A stretch of DNA of 29,323 nucleotides from Chara braunii (taxonomy: Eukaryota > Streptophyta > Charophyceae > Charales > Characeae), in the NCBI GenBank assembly GCA_003427395.1, contig BFEA01000012.1, positions 4,784,259-4,813,581 of the forward strand, read 5' to 3'. Numbering within the stretch: the first letter of the stretch is position 1; the number at the start of each line of letters is the position of its first letter. A program made the position numbers and the translations under genes. Positions 18,193-27,860 of this stretch are shown here, in pieces. The notes below the pieces were generated by a model that saw nothing but the letters and a program-made list of their open reading frames with translations, did no database searches and was not told the DNA's origin.

Positions 18193-20442
18193 CGCAAACC
18201 AAAGTCAAGACTGTGGCGCAATATCCTGTCTGCATGGCAAAAACTCGCCCCCGAGCTTCTTCGACCGCCGGAGACCGGGGGGAAATCCTCAATCAGATTC
18301 TCTTCGAAAATCCTCTCATAGTCTCTGTTACGGGTTCTTGCTTGAAGGCAGATGGAAGCCCAGGCAGCTTTGGCAAAGCCTGGGTGGAGAAGGGAATAGT
18401 GCAGCTCAAGCATCTGTGGGACATGGAGGCGGATGCATGGCTTCCAGTGGCAGAGGTTAAAAAAAGGCTGCTGCTTCTGAGAAATGTCGAGCACAATAAT
18501 TATGAGATTCTGAAGAATAGTGTCCCAGAGTATTGATTGTCTTTGCTGCCGCAAGAGGTGCAACACAGGCAGGGGGCCTGGATTCAGGATCCGACTGAGA
18601 ACAGTTGCGTTCTGAGGGTGTTAGGAGTCTTAGGACCAGACCTACCTCAAGGTGTTAAAGTTCAAGTCTGGGAGAAGAAACCAACAACCTGGGCAGCTAC
18701 ATCCTTCACACGGCTTATTAATAAAGGGGAGAAATCCATCCCCTCACCACTGTCAACAGTTGGGCTGCGAGAATGCCGAGTGTGGCTTAAGGGGGAAGGT
18801 AAGAAAGACGAGGCCTTGCTGGTGTCGGACGATGCTTCAGCGATCCAAGTTGAACCCCTGTTGTATGGATGGAGAAACAAGACAAAGTCGGACCTGCTGT
18901 ACCCAGTCGGGTTGCACAAGACCAAGACAGGGACCCATATATTACAAACTGCAGTGAAGAAACAACCTGAGCTCTGGTTACGGCAACAGAAAGACTGAGT
19001 AGGGAGCCAGGCTTCTCACTGGGCAACCTAGATCCGGAAAGATCTGTACGGTCTACGCCGACTCTACGGCGGGCACTTAAGTTTATGGTATCCCAGAAAC
19101 AAGCGAGTTTAATTTGGCTCCAATGGTTATCGGTAACGCCCTCGGCTTCCTGGCTGGCAGCACGGGGTATGGATCTAGAAGAACAGTGTGGCAGATGTAA
19201 GTGGGGTTGGGAGAATGCCTCCCATATCTGGCTCTACTGTCCGTTCTCCCTCCAGCTATGGGAATGGTGGAAAGGCAGGTGGAGCTTATTAGTAGGCTCA
19301 GAGTTCACCTGGTCACATGAATGGACACTGCATGGCATGTCCCCCTCGGACTATTCAAAGTGGTGGGCATATGTAGCCCTGGCCTGCGGGGGGATCATCA
19401 TGGATATATATAATTTGGAAAGCACGGAATACGGTAATATTCCAACAAGACACTAGCACATTTCAGGCTCAAGTGGCTGCAATGAAGTCTACGATCAGAC
19501 AGACGATTAGAGCAGACTGGTACCATCGAGCCCGGACTCGTAAGAACCGGTTTTGGTTCTCTCAGACGTGGGGCAAATCCAAGGGCCTGGTGGAAATATC
19601 GGCGGAAGGAGACTTAAAGTTTGCAGAGTGGCTGCTCCATGACACAAATGACTGAGGGGCCGCTGTTAGGCCGGTGGGACAACCTCTATGGCTAGGAAGC
19701 AGCGCTTTTTACCTTAGCTGCGTTAGCATCTTCTCAAAATTAAAGGTTTGTCGACTCGTTTTTTACATGGCATATGTAACATTGGGATTAAACCACCGCC
19801 GCGCTGGCCGCCCAAATCTCGAAGCAGCGCGGGCTGTCGATTCGATTTATTGATTCGATTTATCGACGGCCCGCCAGCCGCGGAAATCGCGTAGCGTTAA
19901 CGCTAAGGCGTCGCCCAAGTACTGGTGGTTTAAAGGGCGGCTTTAGCCAGTTGAAGCCCTGTTTAGATGATTTGTTTTGGTTGCTAAGCTAGATTTATGT
20001 CTTTTGTTAGGCGAATAGTTTATCTCCTGTTTCCCGTGGATTTGGATTGTGTGAGAATTGAGGGGGAGTACCTCCCGGCTTCCGATGGTTTCAAGCTGAG
20101 GGGTGCTTTTTAGGCAGTATTGGATGGTACAGAGTTGAGTAGGGCTGCCCAATTGAACGGCCACAGGGCCTGGAATGGAACTCCAAGTCTAATTATAGAC
20201 TAATAGTGGTTGAAGGTTGTGTGAATTATTGACATATCTTCGTTCAGCCATCCTTTTTACTGTGCCTCAAGGTAATTTCGGGGAGTTACTTTCTGAGAAG
20301 TCGAGAGGTCTTGGGACGCTGGACCCGGTTTCCAGCAGGTTACCTGTTGACTATTCCGGGTAGAATTGGGAGGTCCCCGGCCTCGACCTTTTTCCTAATA
20401 TAAAGCAACAACTTCTCAAAAAAAAAAAAAAAAAAAAAAAAA
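18193..20442 (+). mobile_element. 5'-truncated LINE inserted in a SINE
   Basis: A retroposon with target-site duplication ggaacttgac (18183-18192 and 20443-20452) and a 25-A tail (20418-20442). Only the 3' part of ORF2 is present. It starts in frame with RKPKSRLWRNILSAWQKLAP, shifts at the G run near 18279, has an in-frame TGA at 18534, shifts again near 18980-18995 and in the atatata run near 19405, and ends at the TGA at 19653-19655. The C-terminal zinc motif C-x2-C-x8-H-x4-C is visible at 19187-19240, followed by WKARNTVIF at 19416, both typical of plant LINE tails. Endonuclease and most of the reverse transcriptase are absent. About 760 bp of 3' UTR follow. It is a dead copy. Confidence 0.88.
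19792..19929. mobile_element. GC-rich TTAA-flanked insertion in the LINE 3' UTR
   Basis: The segment begins accaccgccgcgctgg and ends tactggtggt, with TTAA on both sides (19788-19791 and 19930-19933). It is much richer in GC than the UTR around it and contains an internal inverted pair around tcgattcgatttattgattc. The TTAA duplication is typical of piggyBac, but the terminal repeats are only about 6 bp, so this could be a structured part of the UTR instead. Confidence 0.4.
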
Positions 20443-20540
20443 GGAACTTGACGAGTAAGACCATTTCTTTCTGAATTGCCTGGGCCGCGGGTCCTCTCAA
20501 CGATGACATCTCAAGACCGTTGCCCTTTTCCTCTCATAAA
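20443..20540 (+). mobile_element. SINE, 3' part, after the LINE
   Basis: After the second copy of ggaacttgac the SINE body resumes (ttctgaattgcctgggccg) and ends with the family tail (caacgatgacatctcaagac, then cgttgccctttt). This shows the LINE landed in an existing SINE. Confidence 0.82.
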
Positions 20541-20884
20541 AACGGAACGAAAAAGACGGAACTGCTTGCTTGCTAAACAGAGTTAAAAAAAAAACAAAAA
20601 AAATACAACACAAAAACCAGCAGACATCTGTTCCGGCCCGTGCCGCACGTCGAATTCAAAGATGACCAGACTTTCCGTGATACCGCTAGGGGGTACCATG
20701 TCACAGCGCAGTACTCTACTACGATGTGTGACGGAGTTTGATGGTTTTCTGGAAAACATAAAGTGATTTTTTTGCAGACAAGAATGCTTGTTCCGTTTTT
20801 TTAACTATCGATATGGTAGAATTTGTTTTGCTGATTTTGGATATCCATATGGAAGAATATCCATATGGAAGAATTTGTTTTGCT
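20541..20884. other. Non-coding stretch
   Basis: The only structure seen is a short duplication, gatatccatatggaagaat and tatccatatggaagaatttg, near 20839-20877. I see no gene. Confidence 0.45.
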
Positions 20885-21215
20885 GATTTTGTCTATATCC
20901 CGGTTGGTTTGGTCCCGTTGTTCGGGCTATTTCATGGGCGTGGCGGTGCTTTCACGTGGGACCAGTCATTCGGGTTTTTGGCATCCTGGTTGGTTGTTTC
21001 CCGTTGGTCGGCCCTTTGAGCGCGGGGCGGTGCTTGTATGTGGGAATCGTCATCCGGGATTGTCTTCTCCTCCTTTTTTTGGTTGTCACAGTGTGGATCG
21101 GAGCTTTTTTTATGCTTTGTCTTATGACATCCTGGCTGGTCTTGTCCCGTCGTTTGGCCTGTAGTTGCGGGGGGCGGTGTTTGCATGTGGGACTTGTCAT
21201 CTAGGCTTGTCATTT
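20885..21215. repeat. Diverged tandem repeat of about 100-140 bp, three copies
   Basis: Copies at about 20885-20975, 20985-21075 and 21125-21215 share tcctggttggt..tcccgttg, ggggcggtg.tt and atgtgggac.tgtcat. Both strands stay open through them, but neither reading is convincing as protein. Confidence 0.6.
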
Positions 21216-21650
21216 AGGATCTGCTTTGCAGCCCCCTGTTCTGTTTTGCTTGGGCTGTTTCCTTCCTCTTTTCTTTGCCTCTTTGCCTTCTGGCTGTGTG
21301 CAAGTGGGTCGATATGACACACGGGGGTGGCCCGGGTGGGGGCAGCCGCCGCTCAACCTACATCCACGTGGGCGGCCTTGTACGCAAGAGGTTCTGAACA
21401 GGCGGAGTTGTAAGAAAAAAGATAAAAAATTGAATTCATTTTCCCTGGTTTTCTTTTCTTCTTTTTTCTTTTTTTCGCATTTCAGCTCTGATATTCCTGT
21501 GACAATATATATATATCGTATATTCTCACACTGTAAATCAGAGCGCGAAGGCGGAAAAAAGAAAAACAAGGAAAGGAAAAGAAGGAAAGCCCCACCTGTT
21601 CATCACCTCTTACGTACAAGGCCAGCCACGTGGATGAGATATATATATAT
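21216..21650. other. Non-coding stretch
   Basis: T-rich and A-rich runs and two short TA microsatellites (about 21505-21520 and 21638-21652). I see no gene. Confidence 0.45.
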
Positions 21651-21847
21651 ATCGTCACAAACAGAACTGCCCGGTAAACCGTAGGCAGAGAGAGAGAAGA
21701 GGACAACAAACGAGGGGCTGTGACAAACTGTTTCGTCGGAGTTTCACCGACTCATCAGGAGGCTGAAAATATCGTCACAAACAGAACTGCCCGGTAAACC
21801 GTAGACAGAGAGAGAGAAGAGGACAACAAACGAGGGGCTGTGACAAA
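21651..21847 (-). repeat. 120-bp tandem repeat containing a ribozyme-like core
   Basis: A 77-bp segment (atcgtcacaaacagaactgc to ggggctgtgacaaa) is present at 21651-21727 and 21771-21847 with a single difference. The 43-bp spacer 21728-21770 holds the hammerhead-like core. This amounts to 1.6 units of a 120-bp tandem repeat. Confidence 0.88.
21728..21758 (-). ncRNA. Hammerhead-ribozyme-like core
   Basis: On the minus strand the sequence is CTGATGA (21758-21752), then GTCGG-tgaaact-CCGAC as a 5-bp stem II beginning with the required G-C pair, then GAAA (21734-21731) and CAGTTTGTC. These are the two invariant core boxes with a proper stem II. A short stem III with a GTC cleavage triplet (21730-21722) is possible. 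I cannot find a stem I: the base after GTC does not pair with the base before CTGATGA. It may be a decayed ribozyme from a retrozyme, Penelope-like element or satellite. Confidence 0.5.
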
Positions 21848-22366
21848 TATATATTATTATTATTAACAAACGGCCAGGTTATAAAAGTTGTAATAGCAAA
21901 AGGAGGCGGGAATCCCTCCACTACTGAAAACGGATTACGGAACCCCCCCCCAAAAAAAAACAGCTTCTGTCTTTGGTGGAAACCGGGTGCAGCGTCACCT
22001 TAAACCAGCCTTGAAGGAACAACTGGACAAACGAAACTTTCAAGAGAAACGACAAGAGGAAGAGAAGCTACTCGTCTAGATTACTAGTACGTTGCAGGAG
22101 AATGAGGTGTCTCATGGAAACGGAAACGGGGATGTAACTGCAGTCGATATGGAGTATCATACTATGAGGTAGGCAGCTGCAAATCTTCTACAGGAACTTT
22201 ATACCACACAAGTTTGGAGACCAAGAGACGTCCGTTTATTGAAAAAGTAGATCCATTTCAAAGAGGAACCCCATCCCCATCGTGCTGTGAAACTTCTCCT
22301 AGCTAAGTGAGGGAGGCCATGGGAGGGGGCTCAGAGTTCCTGCCTGATTTTTCTCCACTCGGCCAT
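21848..22366. other. Non-coding stretch
   Basis: No gene or element ends are seen. A C run and an A run lie at 21943-21960. Confidence 0.4.
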
Positions 22367-22812
22367 GATTAGATTACGAACTGCATATTGGAATTTGTTT
22401 CTAATTTTAGCTGGAGGAGACCAAAATTTCCTGTTGAATCTCCTATCTCTTCTAGCCAATGAAGCCATCCATAGTGCCCACGAAAGGTGGCAAAATACAC
22501 TCGAAGTAGACTCCTTACTATTTATAGCAAATCGATGAACCTGGCCATTTTATGCAGGAAGATGCACTCGCTTCGTTCTTCGATTAGATTACAAACTGCA
22601 TATTGGAATTTGTTTCTAATTGCTGGAGGAGACCCAAATTTCCTGTTAAATCCCCTATCTCTTCTAGCCATCCATACTACTCCATAGTGCCCACGAAAGG
22701 TGGCAAAATACACTCGTTAGTAGACTCGTTACTATTTATAGCAAACCGATGAACCTGGCCATTTTCTGCAGGAAGATGCACTCGTTTCGTTTTTCGTTTT
22801 GTGTCCCGTGCG
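22367..22812 (-). repeat. 215-bp tandem duplication with MITE and coding-like parts
   Basis: A unit starting gattagattac is found at 22367 and again at 22582. Each unit has a segment that reads on the minus strand as RRFNRKFWSPPAKIRNKFQY or a close variant, followed by part of the gggcctcgccacac MITE family (cgaaaggtggcaaaatacac, gatgaacctggccatttt). The second unit continues into the MITE end (ccgtgcggcgacgccc, about 22808-22821). The peptide is probably a transposon remnant. I do not recognise the family. Confidence 0.65.
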
Positions 22813-22917
22813 GCGACGCCCTTTTTCTGAGCGGGATGGTCCTCACGACTCTGTCCATGCTGCGCTCTGAAAAGAGTAAAACTGTTTTTTTTTTTCTGAA
22901 AGCATCTATTATATTTA

Positions 22918-23049
22918 GGGCCTCGCCGCACCGCTCACCAAATGCACAAAACGACATTAATAAAAAACGTGTATGTTTCCGTGATGTTGGTGTACATTCA
23001 TTCTCGTTTTGCATTTGAATCACATTTGGTGAGTCGTGCAGCCACGACC
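22918..23049. mobile_element. Harbinger-like MITE, gggcctcgccacac family
   Basis: The left end gggcctcgccgcaccgctca and the reverse complement of the right end (ggtcgtggctgcacgactca) align. The flanks are TTA at 22915-22917 and 23050-23052. The interior has inverted pairs around caaatgcacaaaacg and cgttttgcatttg. Confidence 0.82.
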
Positions 23050-24344
23050 TTACTCACACGAGGACTTCGTAAACTGAGCTCCGGAAGGAATCACAGTCCT
23101 ATGCATCCATGCCCTAATTGCGATCAGATACATCCAGTGTGAGTGAGTATGCCCTGAGACTAGGTAGACCATCTATTCCGCGACGTCTGTCTTGCTGCTT
23201 TTCGGTGGAACACTAGCCGTAAGGCTTTTCTTTTTCTTTTCTTTTTTTTTCTACTAAGGCTTTTGTGGTGTGCCCTCTCAAGAGTCTGGCGCCCAAGAAA
23301 CCGGTCCGAAACGTAACGAGTGTTTTTTTTTTTTAATTAGCAAGGCTTTTGTGGTGGCCCCTGGAGGGCCAGGATTGGGTGCCTTGTGAGTCTCAAGAAC
23401 AACAGGTCTGACGATAGGTAAAACATAAAAATGCTTATGTAACGAGTTCGTGTACGGAAGCAACGGCATTCTCTAATCTATTCTGCTACATCATGCACTT
23501 ATTCTATTCTATTCTATTCAAGTCTACCGTCGTCATCCGAATAGAACGCCCGGTCATTACAGCTGTATCTGGACTGAAAATTGCACCAAATACGGATGTT
23601 GGGCCTTGTTGGCCTCTGTGCATGTGTGCAAAGGTGCACTGTGTCAACGTCTTCCGGTTGTGTTCGTTAGTCTAACTTGTAAAGTGATTTTTTTTTTTGA
23701 AAATGATAAAAACTTCAAAAAAGTTTCCAAAGGCACTTAACCACGAGTTCACCAAGCTGTTCAATCCTATATATCTGTTCTTTTCTATTTTTAATCAATT
23801 TAATTGCATTCCCTTCTAATCTACACTCGGCTGTCCGTTACATGAGCTTCTGTTGTCGCCTATGTCATTCTTCAATTAATTAAAAAAAAAAAAAACGAAA
23901 CAATAAACAAAAAAGAAGGGAAAAAGTAATAATTGTTTCAGTTTGTTTGGGACTACTTGGGACTACTTGGGACTACTGTGCTTACCTGTCTGACTTGGCC
24001 GTGATGCCATCCTCACAGGAGAGCACTCCTTTTTTTTTTTTTTTTTGCACTCCCAACTTTTTGTCAAGGGACGTCGGGCCCGTTTTCCGGGTCGTATTAA
24101 AAATAAAAAATATATATATAAAAAAAAAAAAAAAAAAAAAACACAGAAAGGCCGACGGCCTTGAGGTATCACGGGCCGCACGTAACTCAGACCTTTGTTA
24201 TTTATCTCATTGCGTCGCGGGATAGCACACCATTCACCATTATTGCCCTCCATCTCCATTCTTTTTTTTTCTTCTTTTTTTTTTTTCTGAATCCCCATTT
24301 CTCTTCAAGGAGATTACTACTGGGCTAGCGGTACACTCACCAAC
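23050..24344. other. Non-coding stretch with small repeats
   Basis: It contains a half MITE at 23520-23605 (gaatagaacgcccggtcatt, then acagctgtatctggactgaa), related to 13360-13477. A 12-bp tandem repeat (gggactactt) lies at 23948-23977, and aaggcttttgtggtg occurs at about 23257 and 23343. Several poly-A and poly-T runs are present. I see no gene. Confidence 0.5.
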
Positions 24345-24545
24345 AGGCCTACGTCAGTTGGTACACCCATGAACTGTTCGAATACAGGCCCGGGGCCAAG
24401 TCCCACTTACCCGAATGATCGATTTCTGACCACAGATTTGGAAGATCAACGACCAGAAATCAAGGATCAGCGTAAGTGGGACTTGGCCCCCGAGTTCGAA
24501 TCCAGATGCAGTCAGATTTACAAAATTACATATTTCTTAGCTCCT
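24345..24545 (+). mobile_element. SINE copy split by a MITE
   Basis: The head ggcctacgtcagttggtaca, then cccatgaactgttcgaatac, is followed by the MITE at 24393-24489 and resumes as cgagttcgaatccagatgca, then gtcagatttaca. Removing the MITE and one CCG restores the family sequence across the junction. Confidence 0.82.
24393..24489. mobile_element. 97-bp MITE, gtcccac family, inside a SINE
   Basis: The ends are perfect inverted repeats gggccaagtcccactta. The flanks are CCG at 24390-24392 and 24490-24492. This is the smallest family member here, and its position inside the SINE makes its borders unambiguous. Confidence 0.9.
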
Positions 24546-24995
24546 CTCTCTAAATATAATTTCCTGCACAGCTAAATCTCTGGGCGCTTTTGTTATGTAA
24601 AAGACAGGGTGTGAACGGGTACATTTTGATCAGAATAAGGTTTCACACTAGTAGCACCAGAGTCATCCATCCTGGCAGGCGCTCTCTTCCTGCTCACTGC
24701 TCAGTCAATCCTCTGGAACCCAGAGTAATCAATGCTGCCAGACGCTCTCCAGAGACTTTCCAAAAAAACTTCTCAGTAGTAGGCATTTTGGTGCCCATGT
24801 CTCAGCAACCTGCACAGTCAATCTTCTGGACGCCAGAGTAATCAATGCTGGCATGTTTTTCTCAGCCTTTTGTCTTGGTATCTTCTTGATTCATTCTGTT
24901 TTCCAGCTGGTAACGCTCCCCACGAATAGATGGAGCCTCTCCCCGAGTGCTAGTGGTACCTTCTTTTATCAGTACCACTAGAACTGCAGGGGGTG

Positions 24996-24997
<2 letters not shown>
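24546..24997. other. Non-coding stretch with a short repeat and hairpin
   Basis: The segment gtcaatcctctggaacccag, then agtaatcaatgctg, at about 24704-24738 recurs with changes at about 24817-24851. A perfect hairpin, ctagtggtac and gtaccactag, lies at 24951-24981. I see no gene. Confidence 0.5.
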
Positions 24998-25026
<29 letters not shown>

Positions 25027-25065
25027 CCGGTCAGTTCAATGATGATGATATCTCAAGTCCGTTGC
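24998..25065 (+). mobile_element. Poly-A tract joined to a SINE 3' tail
   Basis: A run of about 24 A is followed by ggggccggtcagttcaatga, then tgatgatatctcaagtccgt, which is the family tail. No head precedes it, so the copy is a 5'-truncated or recombined piece. Confidence 0.65.
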
Positions 25066-25185
25066 CTTTTTCTTAGAAAAAGAGAGGAGGGGGAAAAAGA
25101 AAAAAAAGAAAAGAGGAAAAAGCAGAACACTCACGTCCAGGAGATGGCTGGCCCAGCGGTACACACTCCTTTCAAGGAGATGCCT

Positions 25186-25275
25186 ACCGTCTTCACCCCA
25201 ATAGAACGCCCGGTAATTATTGCCGTATCTGGACTGAAAGTTGCACCAAGTACAGATATAATCCCCAGGCGTTGC
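25186..25275. mobile_element. Half MITE, aacgcccggt family
   Basis: The segment taccgtcttcaccccaatag, then aacgcccggtaattattgcc and tatctggactgaaagttgca, matches 23520-23605 and the left part of 13360-13477. The right end is poor (ataatccccaggcgtt). Confidence 0.6.
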
Positions 25276-25416
25276 GGTACAGCCGGGAGTTCTGCTCGGC
25301 TCTCTTCCCTGTCGATTTTTTATTTATTTTATTTTATTTATTTATTCGTATAATGTGCCCTGTCGATTTTTTTCAGGACGATTGCAGAATCATGCCGGAC
25401 TTTCTCCCTTCGCCCG

Positions 25417-25534
25417 GGCCGATGTCCCAGTAGCAAAGAGGATAGGATCAAGCTCCTGCATCTGGATGTGCCTTATGCAGAGGTGCAGAATTCGGGCATT
25501 CGATCCGATCCTCTTTGCTAGTGGGACCACGCCC
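25417..25534. mobile_element. MITE, gtcccactagc family, internally deleted
   Basis: The left end ggccgatgtcccagtagcaa and the reverse complement of the right end (gggcgtggtcccactagcaa) align, both followed by agaggat. The flanks are CCG at 25414-25416 and 25535-25537. Compared with 16508-16674 about 50 bp of the centre is missing. Confidence 0.85.
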
Positions 25535-25986
25535 CCGGCGTCTGTGTACGTATAGTATGGTATTTGCACCTCTCGCTGAGGGGTTCTATTTCTATTTGCC
25601 ACTCTCAAACGCGGGACACCAGCGCCCCGTTTTTTTTTGTTTTTTTTTTGGGGGGGGGACAATTTCTCGATTTAAGCGTGGCATCCTCGAAGCGCAGGGG
25701 GGGTCATGCTAATCTTCATTCTGTGTGTCGTTGCCATTTTAACGGATGTGTCCCGAAAGAAAAAAAAAGGGGCTCTATTTGCGGCCCTCTCAAACAAAAA
25801 AAAAAAAAGGCAGTGGGTTCACATTGATCGGCATTGCGGCTGGCAGACAACGAACAGAACGTGAGGTCATTATCGATGTACCGAGACGGAAAGCTGCGCA
25901 AAATACAGCGAAAACGGCCCTAAGTTTTATTCGCGGGAAGAGGCTATACTGCGGATGCAGTGCACTGGGACTTTCAAAATCGCAAA
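25535..25986. other. Non-coding stretch
   Basis: G, T and A runs with otherwise unrecognised sequence. I see no gene. Confidence 0.4.
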
Positions 25987-26150
25987 ACCAACTGGCATAG
26001 CTCATCAGTTGGTATACCCATGAACCGTTTTTTTTTTTTTTTTTTTTTTTTTTTTTGACCCGAATTTTTCGAATCCAGATGCCACCAGATGACTAAAACA
26101 ATTTAATTATAATTACCTGGGTCTGGTCAGTTCCACGATAATATCTCTAG
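25987..26150 (+). mobile_element. SINE copy with an internal poly-T
   Basis: The head ccaactggcatagctcatca, then gttggtatacccatgaaccg, is interrupted by about 27 T (26030-26056) and resumes as gacccgaatttttcgaatcc, then agatgccaccagatg. The end (gtctggtcagttccacgata, then atatctc) is a variant of the family tail. Confidence 0.75.
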
Positions 26151-27008
26151 AAGTCAAAGAACTTCGTCGACGATAATCATTACCGAAACGTCAGTATCAG
26201 CACACCGAAACAGATTCACACCCAAAGACAAAGTGAACGCACTGAATGGAATAATGGAGGCATAGAAAGAAGAAAGACGGGAGGGAGGAGAAGAGAAAAA
26301 AGAGAGGAACAATAAACGCGGTCTGACAATAAACGCCGTCGCCTTTCAATACCACAAGGGGAAAAACAAAACAAGAAAAAATCCAAATCGAAAAAACAGC
26401 ATTGACGTGAGAGGGGTCTATCAAAATGCGTTTTTTTTTAATTTTTTGATGTGCATCCGAAAGAAGACCTGGGATTTACGGTTTGTCGGTAACTTCCGGT
26501 GAACGGAAGACTGCCTCTTTTATGTTATTAAAGATGAAGAAAAGGCAGGTTATTTCTCATTAAGTGTAAAAAAAAAAAAAAAAAAAAAACGCATTGAGAG
26601 AACCAATAATAAAAATCAATGCACATACCGACAATTGCCGTCAAAATCAATGCGCAAAATCACGGAAATTTTCGGCGAAAAAATGAAATGGATAAGGACA
26701 AAGGAATGAAAACTCGAAGTTCGAAAACAAATTAAAAAAATCTCACTTTAAATCTTTGATGGGGAAAAAAAATGCCCATTAAATATCGCGGGCACATAAC
26801 TGAATTTTATTATCCCCGACCAACGAAAAAAAAGACATGCGCATCAATCCATACATGCGCATGGACAGTCGGAATCAACATAGACGAGAGTAAAAAAAAT
26901 GACAACAGACAAAATGAATAAGGGCATACTCACACAGCCACAATGCTGCTAGCAGTAGCGCGCTTTCTGACTGACAGTGTAATAACGTCGAGAGCTTACT
27001 TTGGGAAA
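26151..27008. other. AT-rich non-coding stretch
   Basis: It holds poly-A tracts (26567-26589 and others) and no open frame, element end or RNA that I recognise. Confidence 0.5.
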
Positions 27009-27026
27009 AGGTCCTGGGGAGAGTAT

Positions 27027-27267
27027 GGGCATCGCCACACCACTCTCGAAATGTGAAAAAGACAAACGTGGCGGATGCATCTGGGCATGTTCTAGCGGGA
27101 AGTTCATTCTCATTTTGCACATTGGACAAGGTCCTGGTGTGAGTATGGGCATCGCCACACGACTTTCGAAATGTGAAAAGACAAAAACATGGCGGGTGCA
27201 TCTGGCCATGTTCGAGCGGGAAATTCATTCTCATTTTGCACATTTCGAGAGTGGTGTGGCGATGCCC
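27027..27267. mobile_element. Harbinger-like MITE with a tandem partial copy
   Basis: A complete 121-bp element spans 27147-27267, with ends gggcatcgccacac and flanks TAT at 27144-27146 and 27268-27270. A near copy of its first 100 bp, with the upstream flank aaggtcctgg, precedes it at 27009-27126, a 120-bp period. The outermost ends at 27027 and 27267 form a perfect 29-bp inverted repeat. Confidence 0.85.
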
Positions 27268-27270
27268 TAT

Positions 27271-27593
27271 GATATACCCTGAATGAATGAATAAGTGAAT
27301 GAACAGATGAAAGAATAGACGACTAAAACAGGAAATGAAAGATCTAGTAAATGAATGTATAAGATGGATTAAGGAAAAATGAACTGAAATAAAAAGACTA
27401 CTGAGTGAATGTATGAAGAAAGGAAAGAATGAAGAAAGGAAAGACGAGCATACGGCGGCAATTGTTTTATAGCGCCAATTGTCAGAGGAGCAAGAAGCAT
27501 GGTATAAAACCTTGCAGCACCCCTATCGGAGGAGGAACGGCAAAGGAGTATATTATAAATGACACCCCTCTCCACCTTCCTAGTTGGGGGTAT
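27271..27593. other. Non-coding stretch
   Basis: Sequence with many gaatga-type units (27283-27430). I see no gene. Confidence 0.4.
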
Positions 27594-27690
27594 GGAGTCC
27601 CCCGCGGACAGCCGCGCTACCACCACCGGCGCTCACCGGCGGAGTCCCCCGCGGACCGCCGCGCGACCACTACCGGCGCTCACCGGGGAA
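27594..27690. repeat. GC-rich 47-bp tandem repeat, two copies
   Basis: The unit ggagtcccccgcggac, then gccgcg and caccggcgctcaccgg, starts at 27594 and 27641. A plus-strand frame runs through 27559-27750, but 47 is not a multiple of three, so the peptide changes between units. That argues against coding. Confidence 0.75.
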
Positions 27691-27860
27691 CCTACTCGCG
27701 CTCGCCAAGCGTGCGCAAGCGGCGCAAGTAGAAGCAACATTGCTCGATAGATGAGCAAGCTAGCCCATGCAATCATCGCTTTCTTAACCCCTACCTCGTC
27801 ATGGGGTGGACAAAGAGCTACCGTCTTCGCTCGACCATAACAACGCACCCTCATCACGAA

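Noticed and set aside
20932-21213. Minus-strand open frame of 93 codons, Lys/Pro/Gln-rich
   Set aside because: It lies in a diverged tandem repeat with all nearby frames open. There is no domain and no splice context.
27559-27750. GC-rich plus-strand frame of 63 codons
   Set aside because: The 47-bp repeat changes frame between units, so no single peptide is maintained.
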